Origin: CAVSIP01 sp963728075
GTDB lineage: Bacteria; Actinomycetota; Actinomycetes; JAFAQI01; DASSKL01
Length of the DNA stretch: 64,000 bases
Assembly (NCBI GenBank): GCA_963728075.1
Contig: CAVSIP010000005.1
Coordinates: 124,001-188,000, forward strand
Direction: 5' to 3'
Below, in pieces: positions 18,025 to 26,943 of the stretch. Positions within the stretch are counted from its first letter, which is position 1; every line of letters begins with the position of its first letter. Made by a program: the position numbers and the translations under genes. The notes under the pieces are model-generated. The model did no database searches, was not told the origin of the DNA, and was given only the letters and a program-made list of their open reading frames with translations.

Positions 18025-20370
18025 GTGGGCCATACCGCGCCCCCGCTCGATCACGACCGGCCGCGCCACGCGCAGCGGCTGGAGGTGCACGGGACCGTCC
18101 AGGGCGTGGGCTTCCGGCCGTTCGTGCACCGGCTGGCAACGACCCTCGGCCTCGACGGCAGGGTGTGCAACGTCGGCGGCCACGTCGTCGTGGAGGCGGC
18201 CGGGGACGCCGCGGCCCTGGCGCAGCTCGCGCAGCGGCTGCACACCGACGCCCCCGCCCACGCGCGGGTCGTCCGGGTCGTCACGAGTATCCTGCCGCTG
18301 CGCGTAGTGCCGCCCGGTGCCGGCTTCCGGGTGGAGGCGAGTACCGCCGATCCCGGTGCGGAGCGGGACCTCCCGCCGGACCTCGCGACGTGCGACGACT
18401 GCCTGGCCGAGCTGTTCGACCCGGCGAACCGCCGCTACCGCTACCCGTTCCTCAACTGCGCCGCCTGTGGCCCGCGGGCGACGATCATCGACGACCTGCC
18501 GTACGACCGCGAGCGCACGGCCATGAGCGCGTTCCCGATGTGTCCCGCGTGCGCTGCCGAGTACGCCGACCCCGCCGACCGGCGGTTCCACGCCGAGCCG
18601 GTGGCCTGCCCGGACTGCGGCCCGCGGCTGGCCTGGCTGCCCGGGGGGAGGTCGGGAGAGGAGGCGTTGCGCGCCGCCGTGGCGGTCATCGCGACGGGCG
18701 GCGTCGTCGCCGTCAAGGGGCTCGGCGGCTACCAGCTGGTCTGCGACGCGACGCAGGAGTCGGCCGTCCGGACGCTGCGCGCCCGCAAGCACCGAGAGAG
18801 CAAGCCGTTCGCCGTGATGGTGGGCGACCTCGCCGCCGTACGCGAGCTGTGCGCGACCTCGCCGGAGGAGGAGCGGCTGCTCACGTCCGCCGCGCGCCCG
18901 GTGGTGCTGGCCGCCGTGCAGCCGGCCGCGCAGGCCACGCTCGCCTCGACCGTCGCCCCAGCGCTGCACCGGCTCGGCGTCTTCCTGCCGGCGACGCCGC
19001 TGCACCACCTGCTGCTGGCCGAGCTCGCACGACCGCTCGTCGTCACCAGTGGCAACCGCTCCGACGAGCCCATCGCCATCGATGACGACGACGCCCTCGA
19101 CCGGCTGGCGAGCATCGCGGACGGCTTCCTCGTGCACGACCGGGCGATCCGGGCGCGCTACGACGACTCGGTCGCCGTGGTCGCCGACGGCGTGCCGACG
19201 GTGGTACGGCGGGCGCGCGGCTACGCCCCGGCCCCGCTGCCCCTGCGGTCGACGGCGCGGCGGCCGCTGCTCGCGGTGGGCGCGGAGCTCAAGCACACCT
19301 TCGCCCTCGGGATCGGCGACCGTGCGCTGGTCGGCCCCCACACGGGCGACCTCGAGGACGCCGACACGCTCGCGGCGTTCGAGACCAACCTCGCGCACCT
19401 GTGCCGGTTGGAGGGGGTGGAGCCGCAGGTCGTCGCGCACGACCTGCACCCCGGCTACCTGTCGACGCAGCACGCCGTCGCCCACTTCGCCGAGCCGGCG
19501 CGCGTCCCCGTCCAGCACCACCATGCGCACGTCGCCTCCTGCGCCGCCGAGCACGGGGTCAGCGGTCCGTTCATCGGCGTGGCGTACGACGGCCTGGGGC
19601 TCGGCGACGACGGGACGCTGTGGGGCGGCGAGGTCCTCGTCGCGGACCTCCGCGGCTACCGGCGCGTCGGCCGGTTCGGCCGGGCCCCGCTGCCCGGTGG
19701 CGCGGCGGCCGTACGACGACCCGCCCGGATGGCCCTCGGCTACCTGTTCGGCGGCGAGCCGCTGGGCGGAGCGGTGCCGGACGGCGACGGCGTCCGGGAC
19801 TTCCTCGACCGGCTGGACCCGCGCGAGGTCGAGGTGGTCCGCACCCTGGTGGCACGTCGGCTGAACAGCCCCGTGGCCTCGAGCGCCGGGCGGCTGTTCG
19901 ACGCGGCGGCCGCGCTGCTCGGCGTGCGGGACGACGCCCGGTACGAGGGTGAAGCAGCGATGCTGCTCGAGGCGGCCGCAGACCCCGACGTGACCGGTGA
20001 GCTGCCGTGGCGGCTGGCCGCCGACGCCGCGATGCCCGAGATCGCGGTGTACGACCCGCTCCCCACCCTTGCGGCGGTCGCCGCCGCGGCGGCGACCGGG
20101 ACCCGGGTCGCGGCAGTGGCCGCGCGGTTCCACCGGACCGTCGCCGCCGCCACCGTGACGCTGTGCGAGCACGCCCGCCGCGCCGGTGGCCCGCCGCTCG
20201 TGTGCCTGTCCGGCGGCGTCTTCCAGAACCAGCTGTTGCTGGGGCAGGTGACCGCCGGTCTGCGCGGCGCGGGCTTCGACGTCCTGGTGAACCACGAGGT
20301 GCCGACCAACGACGGCGGCATCAGCTACGGCCAGGCGGCCGTGGCCGCCGCCCTGACCGGAGGTGGCTGA
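18025..20370 (+). CDS. hypF: carbamoyltransferase HypF ([NiFe]-hydrogenase maturation)
   Basis: A 781-residue HypF, which makes the carbamoyl-AMP used to build the cyanide ligands of the [NiFe] site. Domains in order: acylphosphatase (VHGTVQGVGFRPFVHRL, about 18-105), two zinc fingers (Cys123/126 with Cys145/148, and Cys173/176 with Cys195/198), a YrdC-like domain with KGLGGYQLVCDA (about 215-390), and the Kae1-like carbamoyltransferase domain. The last holds the HHHAH metal motif near residue 497 and LSGGVFQNQLL near the end. It is full length, with GTG start after a G-rich site. First gene of hypF-hypC-hypD-hypE. Confidence 0.96.
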   Translation: MGHTAPPLDHDRPRHAQRLEVHGTVQGVGFRPFVHRLATTLGLDGRVCNVGGHVVVEAAGDAAALAQLAQRLHTDAPAHARVVRVVTSILPLRVVPPGAGFRVEASTADPGAERDLPPDLATCDDCLAELFDPANRRYRYPFLNCAACGPRATIIDDLPYDRERTAMSAFPMCPACAAEYADPADRRFHAEPVACPDCGPRLAWLPGGRSGEEALRAAVAVIATGGVVAVKGLGGYQLVCDATQESAVRTLRARKHRESKPFAVMVGDLAAVRELCATSPEEERLLTSAARPVVLAAVQPAAQATLASTVAPALHRLGVFLPATPLHHLLLAELARPLVVTSGNRSDEPIAIDDDDALDRLASIADGFLVHDRAIRARYDDSVAVVADGVPTVVRRARGYAPAPLPLRSTARRPLLAVGAELKHTFALGIGDRALVGPHTGDLEDADTLAAFETNLAHLCRLEGVEPQVVAHDLHPGYLSTQHAVAHFAEPARVPVQHHHAHVASCAAEHGVSGPFIGVAYDGLGLGDDGTLWGGEVLVADLRGYRRVGRFGRAPLPGGAAAVRRPARMALGYLFGGEPLGGAVPDGDGVRDFLDRLDPREVEVVRTLVARRLNSPVASSAGRLFDAAAALLGVRDDARYEGEAAMLLEAAADPDVTGELPWRLAADAAMPEIAVYDPLPTLAAVAAAAATGTRVAAVAARFHRTVAAATVTLCEHARRAGGPPLVCLSGGVFQNQLLLGQVTAGLRGAGFDVLVNHEVPTNDGGISYGQAAVAAALTGGG

Positions 20371-20372
20371 CC

Positions 20373-20594
20373 ATGTGCTTGGGAGTGCCGGGCCGCGTGG
20401 TGGAGCTGGTCGCCGACGACCACCTGCCGATGGCGATCGTGGACTTCGGCGGCGTCCGCAAGGACGTCTGCCTCGCGTACGTGCCGGACACAGCGGTGGG
20501 CGACTACGTCATCGTGCACGTGGGGTTCGCGATCGGCACCGTCGACGAGCCGGAGGCGCTGCGGACGCTCGACCTGCTGCGGGGCGCGCCGTGA
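20373..20594 (+). CDS. hypC: hydrogenase assembly chaperone HypC
   Basis: A 73-residue HypC/HupF protein beginning MCLGVPGRV. Cys2 is the conserved residue that carries the Fe(CN)2CO unit with HypD. GGVRKDVCLAYVPD and GDYVIVHVGFAI complete the OB-fold signature. A GGAGG ribosome binding site lies just upstream, inside the end of hypF, and the stop overlaps the GTG of hypD. Confidence 0.95.
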   Translation: MCLGVPGRVVELVADDHLPMAIVDFGGVRKDVCLAYVPDTAVGDYVIVHVGFAIGTVDEPEALRTLDLLRGAP

Positions 20595-21703
20595 AGTACC
20601 TCGACGAGTACCGCGACCCCGTCCTGGCGCGCCGGGTCCTGGACCGCATCCACGAGGTCGCCACCCGGCCCTGGACGATCATGGAGACCTGCGGTGGGCA
20701 GACCCACACGGTCGTCCGCCAGGGCATCGACGAGGTGCTGCCCGACGGCGTACGGATGATCCACGGTCCGGGCTGCCCGGTCTGCGTCACGCCGCTGGAG
20801 CAGATCGACCGGGCGCTCACGATCGCCGCACGCGACGACGTCGTCTTCACCAGCTACGGCGACATGCTGCGGGTGCCGGGCACCACGACCGACCTGCTGT
20901 CCCTGAAGGCGCGCGGCGCCGACGTCCGGGTCGTCTACTCCCCCGTCGACGCCGTGCGCATCGCCACGGACCACCCCGACAAGCAGGTGGTGTTCTTCGC
21001 CGTCGGCTTCGAGACGACGGCACCCGCCAACGCGATGGCGGTGCTGCAGGCGGCGACCCGCGGCATCCCGAACTTCAGCATGCTCGTGAGCCATGTCCTC
21101 GTCCCCCCGGCGATGACCGCGATCCTCGACGCGCCGGACTGCCAGGTGCAGGCCTTCCTGGCCGCGGGCCACGTGTGCGCGGTCATGGGGTGGACCGAGT
21201 ACGAGCCCATCGCGGCGCGGTACGGCGTCCCGGTCGTGGTCACCGGCTTCGAACCGCTGGACCTGCTGGAGGGCATCCTCATGGCGGTCACCCAGCTCGA
21301 GCAGGGTCGAGCGGAGGTGGAGAACCAGTACGTGCGGGCCGTGCGGAGGACGGGCAACACCGCGGCGCAGGACGCCCTACGCAGGGTGTTCACCGTCACC
21401 GACCGTGCCTGGCGGGGCATCGGCACGATCCCGACGAGCGGGCTGCGGCTGGCCGAGGAGTTCGCCGCATACGACGCGGAGCTGCGGTTCGGCGTCTCAC
21501 ACGTGACGGCGACCGAGCACGCGGACTGCGTCGCCGGGGCGATCCTGCAGGGCACGAAGGTGCCGACCGACTGCCCGGTGTACGGAACCCGCTGCACGCC
21601 GCAGTCGCCGCTGGGCGCGCCGATGGTCTCCGCCGAGGGCACGTGCGCCGCGTACTTCAACGCCGGCCGTGGCCGGACGGAGCTCACGGTGGTGACGGCA
21701 TGA
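20591..21703 (+). CDS. hypD: hydrogenase formation protein HypD
   Basis: A 370-residue HypD, the iron-sulfur scaffold that assembles Fe(CN)2CO with HypC. Conserved motifs are METCGGQTHT, IHGPGCPVCVTP and VFFAVGFETTAPANAMA. The C-terminal cysteine set for the [4Fe-4S] cluster is also present (EHADCVAGAIL, DCPVYGTRCTP, EGTCAAYF). The GTG start overlaps hypC; the 3' end overlaps hypE by 4 bases (ATGA). Full length and intact. Confidence 0.97.
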   Translation: MKYLDEYRDPVLARRVLDRIHEVATRPWTIMETCGGQTHTVVRQGIDEVLPDGVRMIHGPGCPVCVTPLEQIDRALTIAARDDVVFTSYGDMLRVPGTTTDLLSLKARGADVRVVYSPVDAVRIATDHPDKQVVFFAVGFETTAPANAMAVLQAATRGIPNFSMLVSHVLVPPAMTAILDAPDCQVQAFLAAGHVCAVMGWTEYEPIAARYGVPVVVTGFEPLDLLEGILMAVTQLEQGRAEVENQYVRAVRRTGNTAAQDALRRVFTVTDRAWRGIGTIPTSGLRLAEEFAAYDAELRFGVSHVTATEHADCVAGAILQGTKVPTDCPVYGTRCTPQSPLGAPMVSAEGTCAAYFNAGRGRTELTVVTA

Positions 21704-22758
21704 CGATCGACCCGCTGCAGGCCACGTGCCCGACGCCGCACGCGGAGAACGAGCGGGTGCTGCTCGGGCACGGCTCGGGCGGTCAGCTGTCCGCCGCGCT
21801 GCTGCGCGACGTCATCGTGCCGGCGCTGGGTGCCGCGTCCCCCGGCGGCGTGCTCCAGGACGCGGCGGTGCTGCCCGTCGGCGACCTCGACGTCGTCCTG
21901 AGCACCGACTCCTTCGTCGTGAACCCGCTGTTCTTCCCCGGTGGGGACATCGGCGAGCTGGCGGTCAACGGCACGGTCAACGACGTGGCGATGATGGGCG
22001 GCGACCCGCTGGCCCTCACGGTCGCATACGTCATCGAGGAGGGCCTCCCGCTGGAGACCCTGCGCCGGGTGACGGAGTCGGTGTCGCGTGCGGCGGGCGC
22101 GGCAGGCGTCCCGGTGGTCACCGGCGACACGAAGGTCGTCGGGCGCGGGGCCGCCGACGGGATCTTCGTCAACACGACGGGGTTCGGCCGCCGGCTGCCG
22201 GGGGCGTCGCCCGCTGCGGAGCGGGCCCGGACCGGCGACCGGGTGCTGCTCTCCGGCCCGATCGGCCTGCACGGCACCACGGTGCTGAGCACGCGCGAGG
22301 GCCTGGGGTTCGAGTCGGACATCGCCTCGGACACCCAGGCGCTGCACCGGATGGTGCGGCGCATGGTGGCGGCAGCCGGGGCCGACGTGCACGTGCTGCG
22401 CGACCCGACCCGGGGCGGGCTGGCCTCGGCGCTGAACGAGATCGCCCAGGCGGCCGGCGTCGGCGTCGTCGTCGACGAGCACGCCGTGCCCGTACCGCCG
22501 ACGGTGCGCGCCGCGTGCGAGGTGCTGGGGCTCGACCCCCTGCACGTCGCCAACGAGGGGTGCCTGGTCGCGTTCGTCTCCCCCGACGCGGCCGACGCGG
22601 TCCTCGACGCCATGCGCGCCGGCCCGGAGGGCGCGGCCGCGGCGCTCATCGGCGACGTGGTCGCCGAGCACCCGGGCCGGGTGACGATGCGGACGATGCT
22701 CGGCGTACGCCGCGTCGTGGACATGCTCATCGGCGAGCAACTCCCCCGCATCTGCTGA
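21700..22758 (+). CDS. hypE: hydrogenase expression/formation protein HypE
   Basis: A 352-residue HypE of the AIR synthase/ThiL fold, which dehydrates the thiocarbamate on its own C-terminal cysteine to thiocyanate. The N-terminus has LLGHGSGGQLS; the middle has VNGTVNDVAMMGGDPLALT, VVTGDTKVVGRG and LRDPTRGGLASALNEIA. The protein ends in PRIC, the acceptor cysteine in its proper terminal place. It is last in the operon. No hypA, hypB or hydrogenase subunit follows; the next gene is an acyltransferase 172 bases away. Confidence 0.97.
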   Translation: MTIDPLQATCPTPHAENERVLLGHGSGGQLSAALLRDVIVPALGAASPGGVLQDAAVLPVGDLDVVLSTDSFVVNPLFFPGGDIGELAVNGTVNDVAMMGGDPLALTVAYVIEEGLPLETLRRVTESVSRAAGAAGVPVVTGDTKVVGRGAADGIFVNTTGFGRRLPGASPAAERARTGDRVLLSGPIGLHGTTVLSTREGLGFESDIASDTQALHRMVRRMVAAAGADVHVLRDPTRGGLASALNEIAQAAGVGVVVDEHAVPVPPTVRAACEVLGLDPLHVANEGCLVAFVSPDAADAVLDAMRAGPEGAAAALIGDVVAEHPGRVTMRTMLGVRRVVDMLIGEQLPRIC

Positions 22759-22774
22759 CCGGGCGCCGCCGCGC

Positions 22775-22796
22775 TGCACGTTGATCTGTCTCGCGG
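22775..22796 (+). repeat. short intergenic repeat, copy 1
   Basis: The sequence CACGTTGATCTGTCTCGCGG lies 17 bases past the hypE stop. Near-identical copies occur at 46278-46297 and, reversed, at 49392-49413. All three are at gene 3' ends. G/C-rich CGTACGCGGG motifs follow this copy. Confidence 0.5.
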
Positions 22797-22930
22797 GGCC
22801 AGGGCCGGGCGCGTACGCGGGGGCGAGGGGCGTACGCGGGGCCGGGCCGCGGACACGAGCCCGCGACACGCCGACCGGAAAATGTCACGGATTGGTAACG
22901 CGGTCGGCACAAAACGGGTAGAAGGGCCCC

Positions 22931-24127
22931 ATGGCCGCCGTGACGACGACCCCCGCCGGACCCCCTGCCCGCTCGCGTACGCGTGCAAGCGCCAAACCGG
23001 TACGCCTGCACTCGCTGACCGCGATCCGGTGGATCGCCGCGCTGGGCATCTTCACCTACCACATGCGGTTCGCCATGTACGACGGCGGACTCGGCTGGCT
23101 CGGTGACCTCTTCGTGCCGTTCCGCAACGGCGTCTCGCTGTTCTTCGTGCTCTCCGGCTTCGTGCTCGCCTGGTCGGCCCGGCCCGGGGACACCGCGCGC
23201 CGGTTCTACCGCCGGCGGGCCGCGCGGATCTACCCCGTCTACCTCGCGGCGCTGGGCATCGGCATCCTGCTGACCTTCGTCGAGTCACACTGGGTCCACC
23301 CCGGCCGGGTGGCCGCCACGGCGACGCTGACCCAGAGCTGGGTCCCGAACGAGCACGTCTTCCACGCGCTGAACGCGCCAGGCTGGTCGCTGTCGGTCGA
23401 GACCTTCTTCTACGCGCTCTTCCCGTTCTTCCTCCCGGCCATCGCCGGCCTGTCGTCGCGCGGGCGCCGGACGCTGCTCGCGGGGGCGGTCGCCTTCTCC
23501 GTGCTGACCGGGTCGGTCGCGAGCGTCCATCTGCTCGGCGGCGCGAGCTACTGGGCCACGACGGTCCTGCCGGCGGCGCGGCTGCCGGAGTTCCTCGCCG
23601 GCGCGGCGGTCGCCGTGGAGGCACGGGAGGGCAGGTGGCCGCGCCTGCGGCTGCGTACGGCGGTCGCCATCACCCTGGCGGCGCTCGCGGCGGTCTACGG
23701 CGCGTACCTGCTGTGGGGCACGGCCGGCAACAACGCCACGACCGTGTCGGCGACGCTCGTCCCGTTCATGCTGCTGGTGGCCCTGCTCGCCCGCTGGGAC
23801 GTCGAGGCCGCGGGCTCGTCGCGATGGAGCCGGTGGTGGGTGCGCTGGGGCGACCGGTCGTACGCGTTCTACCTGGTGCACTACTCGGTGATCCGGATCT
23901 ACGAGCTCGCCCACCCGGGGCCGGTGTCCGGAGCTCCGGAGGTCGCAGCGGTGTACGCGGTCACGCTGGCCGGCAGCATGGTCGCCGCCGTCGCGCTGCA
24001 CGACGGGCTCGAGCGCCCGCTGGAGCGACGCCTGCGCGGTGAGGCACCGCGCCGGCCGGTCCCCGACCAGGAGCCCTACCCGCCGCAACCGGTCAGCGGC
24101 GCGCTGCCCGCGCGAGCCGGCCGGTGA
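22931..24127 (+). CDS. acyltransferase family 3 (OafA/YrhL type) membrane protein
   Basis: A 398-residue integral membrane acyltransferase. After a 25-residue basic N-terminus it reads LHSLTAIRWIAALGIFTYHM, with the family's catalytic His in the first helix. Then come GVSLFFVLSGFVLAW, FYRRRAARIYPVYL and APGWSLSVETFFYALFP, all typical, and about ten transmembrane segments. The C-terminus is cytoplasmic and proline-rich. Members O-acetylate or acylate surface sugars and lipids; the target here is unknown. The start follows a GAAGGG site. The 172-base region upstream contains the repeat and a relatively A/T-rich stretch (about 22877-22925) that probably holds the promoter. Confidence 0.88.
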   Translation: MAAVTTTPAGPPARSRTRASAKPVRLHSLTAIRWIAALGIFTYHMRFAMYDGGLGWLGDLFVPFRNGVSLFFVLSGFVLAWSARPGDTARRFYRRRAARIYPVYLAALGIGILLTFVESHWVHPGRVAATATLTQSWVPNEHVFHALNAPGWSLSVETFFYALFPFFLPAIAGLSSRGRRTLLAGAVAFSVLTGSVASVHLLGGASYWATTVLPAARLPEFLAGAAVAVEAREGRWPRLRLRTAVAITLAALAAVYGAYLLWGTAGNNATTVSATLVPFMLLVALLARWDVEAAGSSRWSRWWVRWGDRSYAFYLVHYSVIRIYELAHPGPVSGAPEVAAVYAVTLAGSMVAAVALHDGLERPLERRLRGEAPRRPVPDQEPYPPQPVSGALPARAGR

Positions 24128-25043
24128 GAACCCGGTCGAGGAACGCGATGCTGCGGGCACGGGAGGCGTCCACGTACTGCATGGCGTGACGGTGCCCCGG
24201 GATCTCGACGAGCTCATGCGGCACCCCGGCGCGGGACAGCGCCGCTCCCATCGCGCGGGTCTCGGCGACGGGGACGAGCTCGTCGACGCTGTTGAACAGC
24301 AGCATGGGCGGATCGTCGGCGCTCACGTGAGCTACTGGTGAGGCGTCGCGCCAGGTGGCCGGGCAGACGTCGTACGTGCAGCCGGCATACGCGTCGACCA
24401 TCGGCGTGAGCCGCGCGTCGCGGGACCGGCCCACGGCGGTGAGGTCGAGCGGGCCGGACCAGCTGACCACGGCGGCCATGCGGGTCCCCTCGGTGCACGG
24501 ACCGGTCCCCGTGGTCGCGAGCAGGCTGACCAGGTGGCCGCCCGCCGAGGAGCCGACCGCGCCCAGGCGCTGCGGGTCCACCCCGTACGCCGTGGCGTGC
24601 TCCCGGATGTAGCGCACCGCGGTGGCCAGCTCCCGTTCCTGCCGGGGGAACCCGGGGCGCCCGGCGTCGGCCAGGCGGTAGTCCGGGGCGAACACGACGA
24701 AGCCCGCCCGGGCGAGCTCACCGGCGCGGCCGGCCATGGAGCGCTTGTCGCCGGTCCGCCAGCCACCGCCGTGGACGGCCAGCACGGCGGGCCGCTCGCC
24801 GGCGCCGTTGCGCGGGCGGTAGACGTCGAGCAGCAGCGCGGTCCCGGCGTCGGCGCCGTACGGGACGTCGCGCTCGACGTCGACGTGACGTGCCGGTACG
24901 AGCCGCCCCCCGCTGGGCACGAGGCAGCTCGCGTCCGGGCCTGCCGCGGTGAGCCGCAGGCCCGGGCTCGTCGTCGCGTGCGCCACCAGCAGCACGCCGA
25001 GCACGGCGGCAGCGGTGAGCACCAGGGCGACGAGGCGACGCAT
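24093..25043 (-). CDS. secreted or membrane-anchored alpha/beta hydrolase (esterase)
   Basis: A 316-residue esterase with an N-terminal signal sequence or anchor (LVALVLTAAAVLGVLLVAHA). The oxyanion motif is AVHGGGWRTGDKRS, the nucleophile is in GAVGSSAGGHLVS, and the C-terminal His is in PGHRHAMQYVD. It resembles BD-FAE/carboxylesterase-type enzymes (PNPYDVERDVPYG-like N-terminus, here VERDVPYGADAG). Its last 35 bases overlap the end of the convergent acyltransferase gene. Substrate unknown; ester or acyl-sugar hydrolysis outside the cytoplasm is likely. Confidence 0.83.
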   Translation of the reverse strand: MRRLVALVLTAAAVLGVLLVAHATTSPGLRLTAAGPDASCLVPSGGRLVPARHVDVERDVPYGADAGTALLLDVYRPRNGAGERPAVLAVHGGGWRTGDKRSMAGRAGELARAGFVVFAPDYRLADAGRPGFPRQERELATAVRYIREHATAYGVDPQRLGAVGSSAGGHLVSLLATTGTGPCTEGTRMAAVVSWSGPLDLTAVGRSRDARLTPMVDAYAGCTYDVCPATWRDASPVAHVSADDPPMLLFNSVDELVPVAETRAMGAALSRAGVPHELVEIPGHRHAMQYVDASRARSIAFLDRVLTGRLARAARR

Positions 25044-25097
25044 GCCTCGACTGTGCGAGCCGCCGGGGCGGCGCGCAGGCGAACCGTCGAGAACCGG

Positions 25098-25397
25098 CTA
25101 AACGGACCAGTCGGCCCGCCACACCGCATCGTCGATGTGCCGGGCGAGCTCCACGTCGAGTGCCGTGACACCGCCCACGGAGTGGGTCCAGACCACGAAG
25201 GTGACCGACCCGTCGCCCCGCTCGACGACGGCGTGGTGGTTCATCTGCTCCTCGGCCGCCGAGACGTCGCCGAGCAGCGCCTCCACGTGCTCGTTGGGGA
25301 CGAGCACCGTGCGCCGGATCCGCTGGGAGTCACCGCTCCAGCCCTGCAGGTCCGCGAGCGCCGCGCGGACCTCGGCGTCGTCCAGTCGTCTCGGCAC
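25098..25397 (-). CDS. 4a-hydroxytetrahydrobiopterin dehydratase (pterin carbinolamine dehydratase)
   Basis: A 99-residue PCD/DCoH protein. It has the LQGWSGDSQRIRRT N-terminal strand, the active-site EEQMNHHAVVERG, and VTFVVWTHSVGGVTALDVELAR, matching the conserved WTHxxGGxTxxD pattern. It recycles the pterin cofactor, although no aromatic hydroxylase is visible nearby; many bacteria keep this gene in unrelated contexts. Start and length are typical. Confidence 0.93.
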   Translation of the reverse strand: MPRRLDDAEVRAALADLQGWSGDSQRIRRTVLVPNEHVEALLGDVSAAEEQMNHHAVVERGDGSVTFVVWTHSVGGVTALDVELARHIDDAVWRADWSV

Positions 25398-25422
25398 AGC
25401 CGGACCCTACGCCGGGGTGCGG

Positions 25423-26943
25423 CTACCCCGCCGGCTGCACGGCGTACTGCTCGCGCAGCCGGTCCTTGACCACCTTGCCGGTCGCGTTGCGCGGCAGCGC
25501 GGTGACCTGCCGGACCTCACGGGGCACCTTGTACGACGACAGCCGCTCGCCGCACCAGGCGCGCAGCTCCGCCGGGTCGACGCTGCGTCCCGGCCGGGGA
25601 ACGACGAACGCGACGATGTCCTCGCCCAGGACGGGGTGCGGGACACCGAAGACGGCCGCCTCGGCGACGTCGCCGTGCGCGTACAGCACCGCCTCGACGT
25701 CGACGGCGTGCACGTTCGAGCCGCCGCGGACGATCACGTCCTTCGCCCGCCCGGCGATGTAGAGATAGCCCTCGTCGTCGAGCCGGCCGAGGTCCCCGGT
25801 GTGCAGCCAGCCCTCCCGCCAGGTCTGCGCCGTGGCCTCCGGGTCGCGGTAGTACTCCCGCTCGCGGCCGGCGACCCGGAGCAGGATCTCCCCCACCTCG
25901 CCGGTCGGCACCGTCCGGCCGTCCTCGTCGACGACCCGCACCTCGGCGGGCGGGATCGGCCGGCCGACCGCCCCGGGCCGGCTCTCGAGCTCCTCACCGG
26001 TGATCACGACCATACCGGAGCCGGCCTCGGTCAGCGAGAACCCGTTGACGACCGTGCCGTTGGCGACCAGCTCCCGCAGCCGCAGCAGCGAGGCATGGGC
26101 GATCGGCGCGCTGCCGACCGACAGTGCGAGGATGCCGGAGAGGTCGCGCTCGGCGATGTCGTCGCGGGCGAGCAACATCTCGGCCATCGCGGGTACGAGG
26201 AAGGCCATGTGGAACTCCTGCCGCTCCGCGAGCGCCAGGAACGTCTCGGCCTCGAACCGGGGCAGGTACAGCGCGCGCAGGCCGAGCTGCATCGGCGTGT
26301 ACACGAAGGCCAGCCCCGCCGAGGTGGACAGCGGGCTGGCGGTGAGCCAGGTGAGGCCGCTCCAGGACGGAGGCTTGATGGGCAGCTGGGCCGCGTTGCG
26401 GTGGCGGATGAGGACACCCTTGGGCGCCCCGGTCGTCCCCGACGTGTACAGCACGTCCGCAGGCGCGTCCGCGTCGATCGGCGCCTGCACGTCGCTCGCG
26501 TCGTCGGCCAGGAAGCCCTCCCACGCGCGGACGTCCCCGCCCCCCGCCCCGGTCGACACCACGAGCTCGACCCCGGCCTCGTACGCGCGCGGCGCGACCT
26601 CGGCGACCAGGCGCTCGCTGACCACGGCGGCCCGGGGGGCGGCGTGACGCAGCAAAGCGGCGAGCTCGCCCGGCCGCAGCTTCGCGTTGAGCGGGACGCT
26701 CACCGCGCCGGCCTTGTGGACCCCGACGTACGCGGCCACGAAGCGGGTGGCCTCCAGACCGTCCACTACGAGGGCGACCCGCTCGCCGGGCGCGACGCCG
26801 TACGCCATCAGGCCGCGGGCCAGCCGGCTGGCCGTGCCGTCCCACTCCCGGAAGGTCAGCTCTCCACCGCCGACGACCCGGTACCCGACCTCGTCGGGGA
26901 CGAGGTCGACGAGGTGGCGCAGCTGGTCGGGCAGGACGGCCAT
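25423..26943 (-). CDS. class I adenylate-forming acyl-CoA ligase
   Basis: A 506-residue fatty-acid/aryl CoA ligase. The ATP loop is LYTSGTTGAPKGV, the A5/A7 motifs are GFSLTEAG and WLHTGDLGRLDDEGYLYIAG, and the hinge follows in RAKDVIVRGG. The C-terminal catalytic lysine is in PRNATGKVVK. The ATG at 26943 gives MAVLPDQLRHL, a normal family start. The gene is divergent from the hydrolase next door and the two translation starts overlap. The acid substrate cannot be told from the sequence. No signal peptide. Confidence 0.92.
   Translation of the reverse strand: MAVLPDQLRHLVDLVPDEVGYRVVGGGELTFREWDGTASRLARGLMAYGVAPGERVALVVDGLEATRFVAAYVGVHKAGAVSVPLNAKLRPGELAALLRHAAPRAAVVSERLVAEVAPRAYEAGVELVVSTGAGGGDVRAWEGFLADDASDVQAPIDADAPADVLYTSGTTGAPKGVLIRHRNAAQLPIKPPSWSGLTWLTASPLSTSAGLAFVYTPMQLGLRALYLPRFEAETFLALAERQEFHMAFLVPAMAEMLLARDDIAERDLSGILALSVGSAPIAHASLLRLRELVANGTVVNGFSLTEAGSGMVVITGEELESRPGAVGRPIPPAEVRVVDEDGRTVPTGEVGEILLRVAGREREYYRDPEATAQTWREGWLHTGDLGRLDDEGYLYIAGRAKDVIVRGGSNVHAVDVEAVLYAHGDVAEAAVFGVPHPVLGEDIVAFVVPRPGRSVDPAELRAWCGERLSSYKVPREVRQVTALPRNATGKVVKDRLREQYAVQPAG

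Noticed and set aside
16624..20295. A 1223-codon minus-strand frame covering the acyl-CoA dehydrogenase and hypF
   Set aside because: Its content is antisense-type composition (Arg, Val, Gly, Asp repeats) and hypF and the dehydrogenase are unmistakable on the plus strand.
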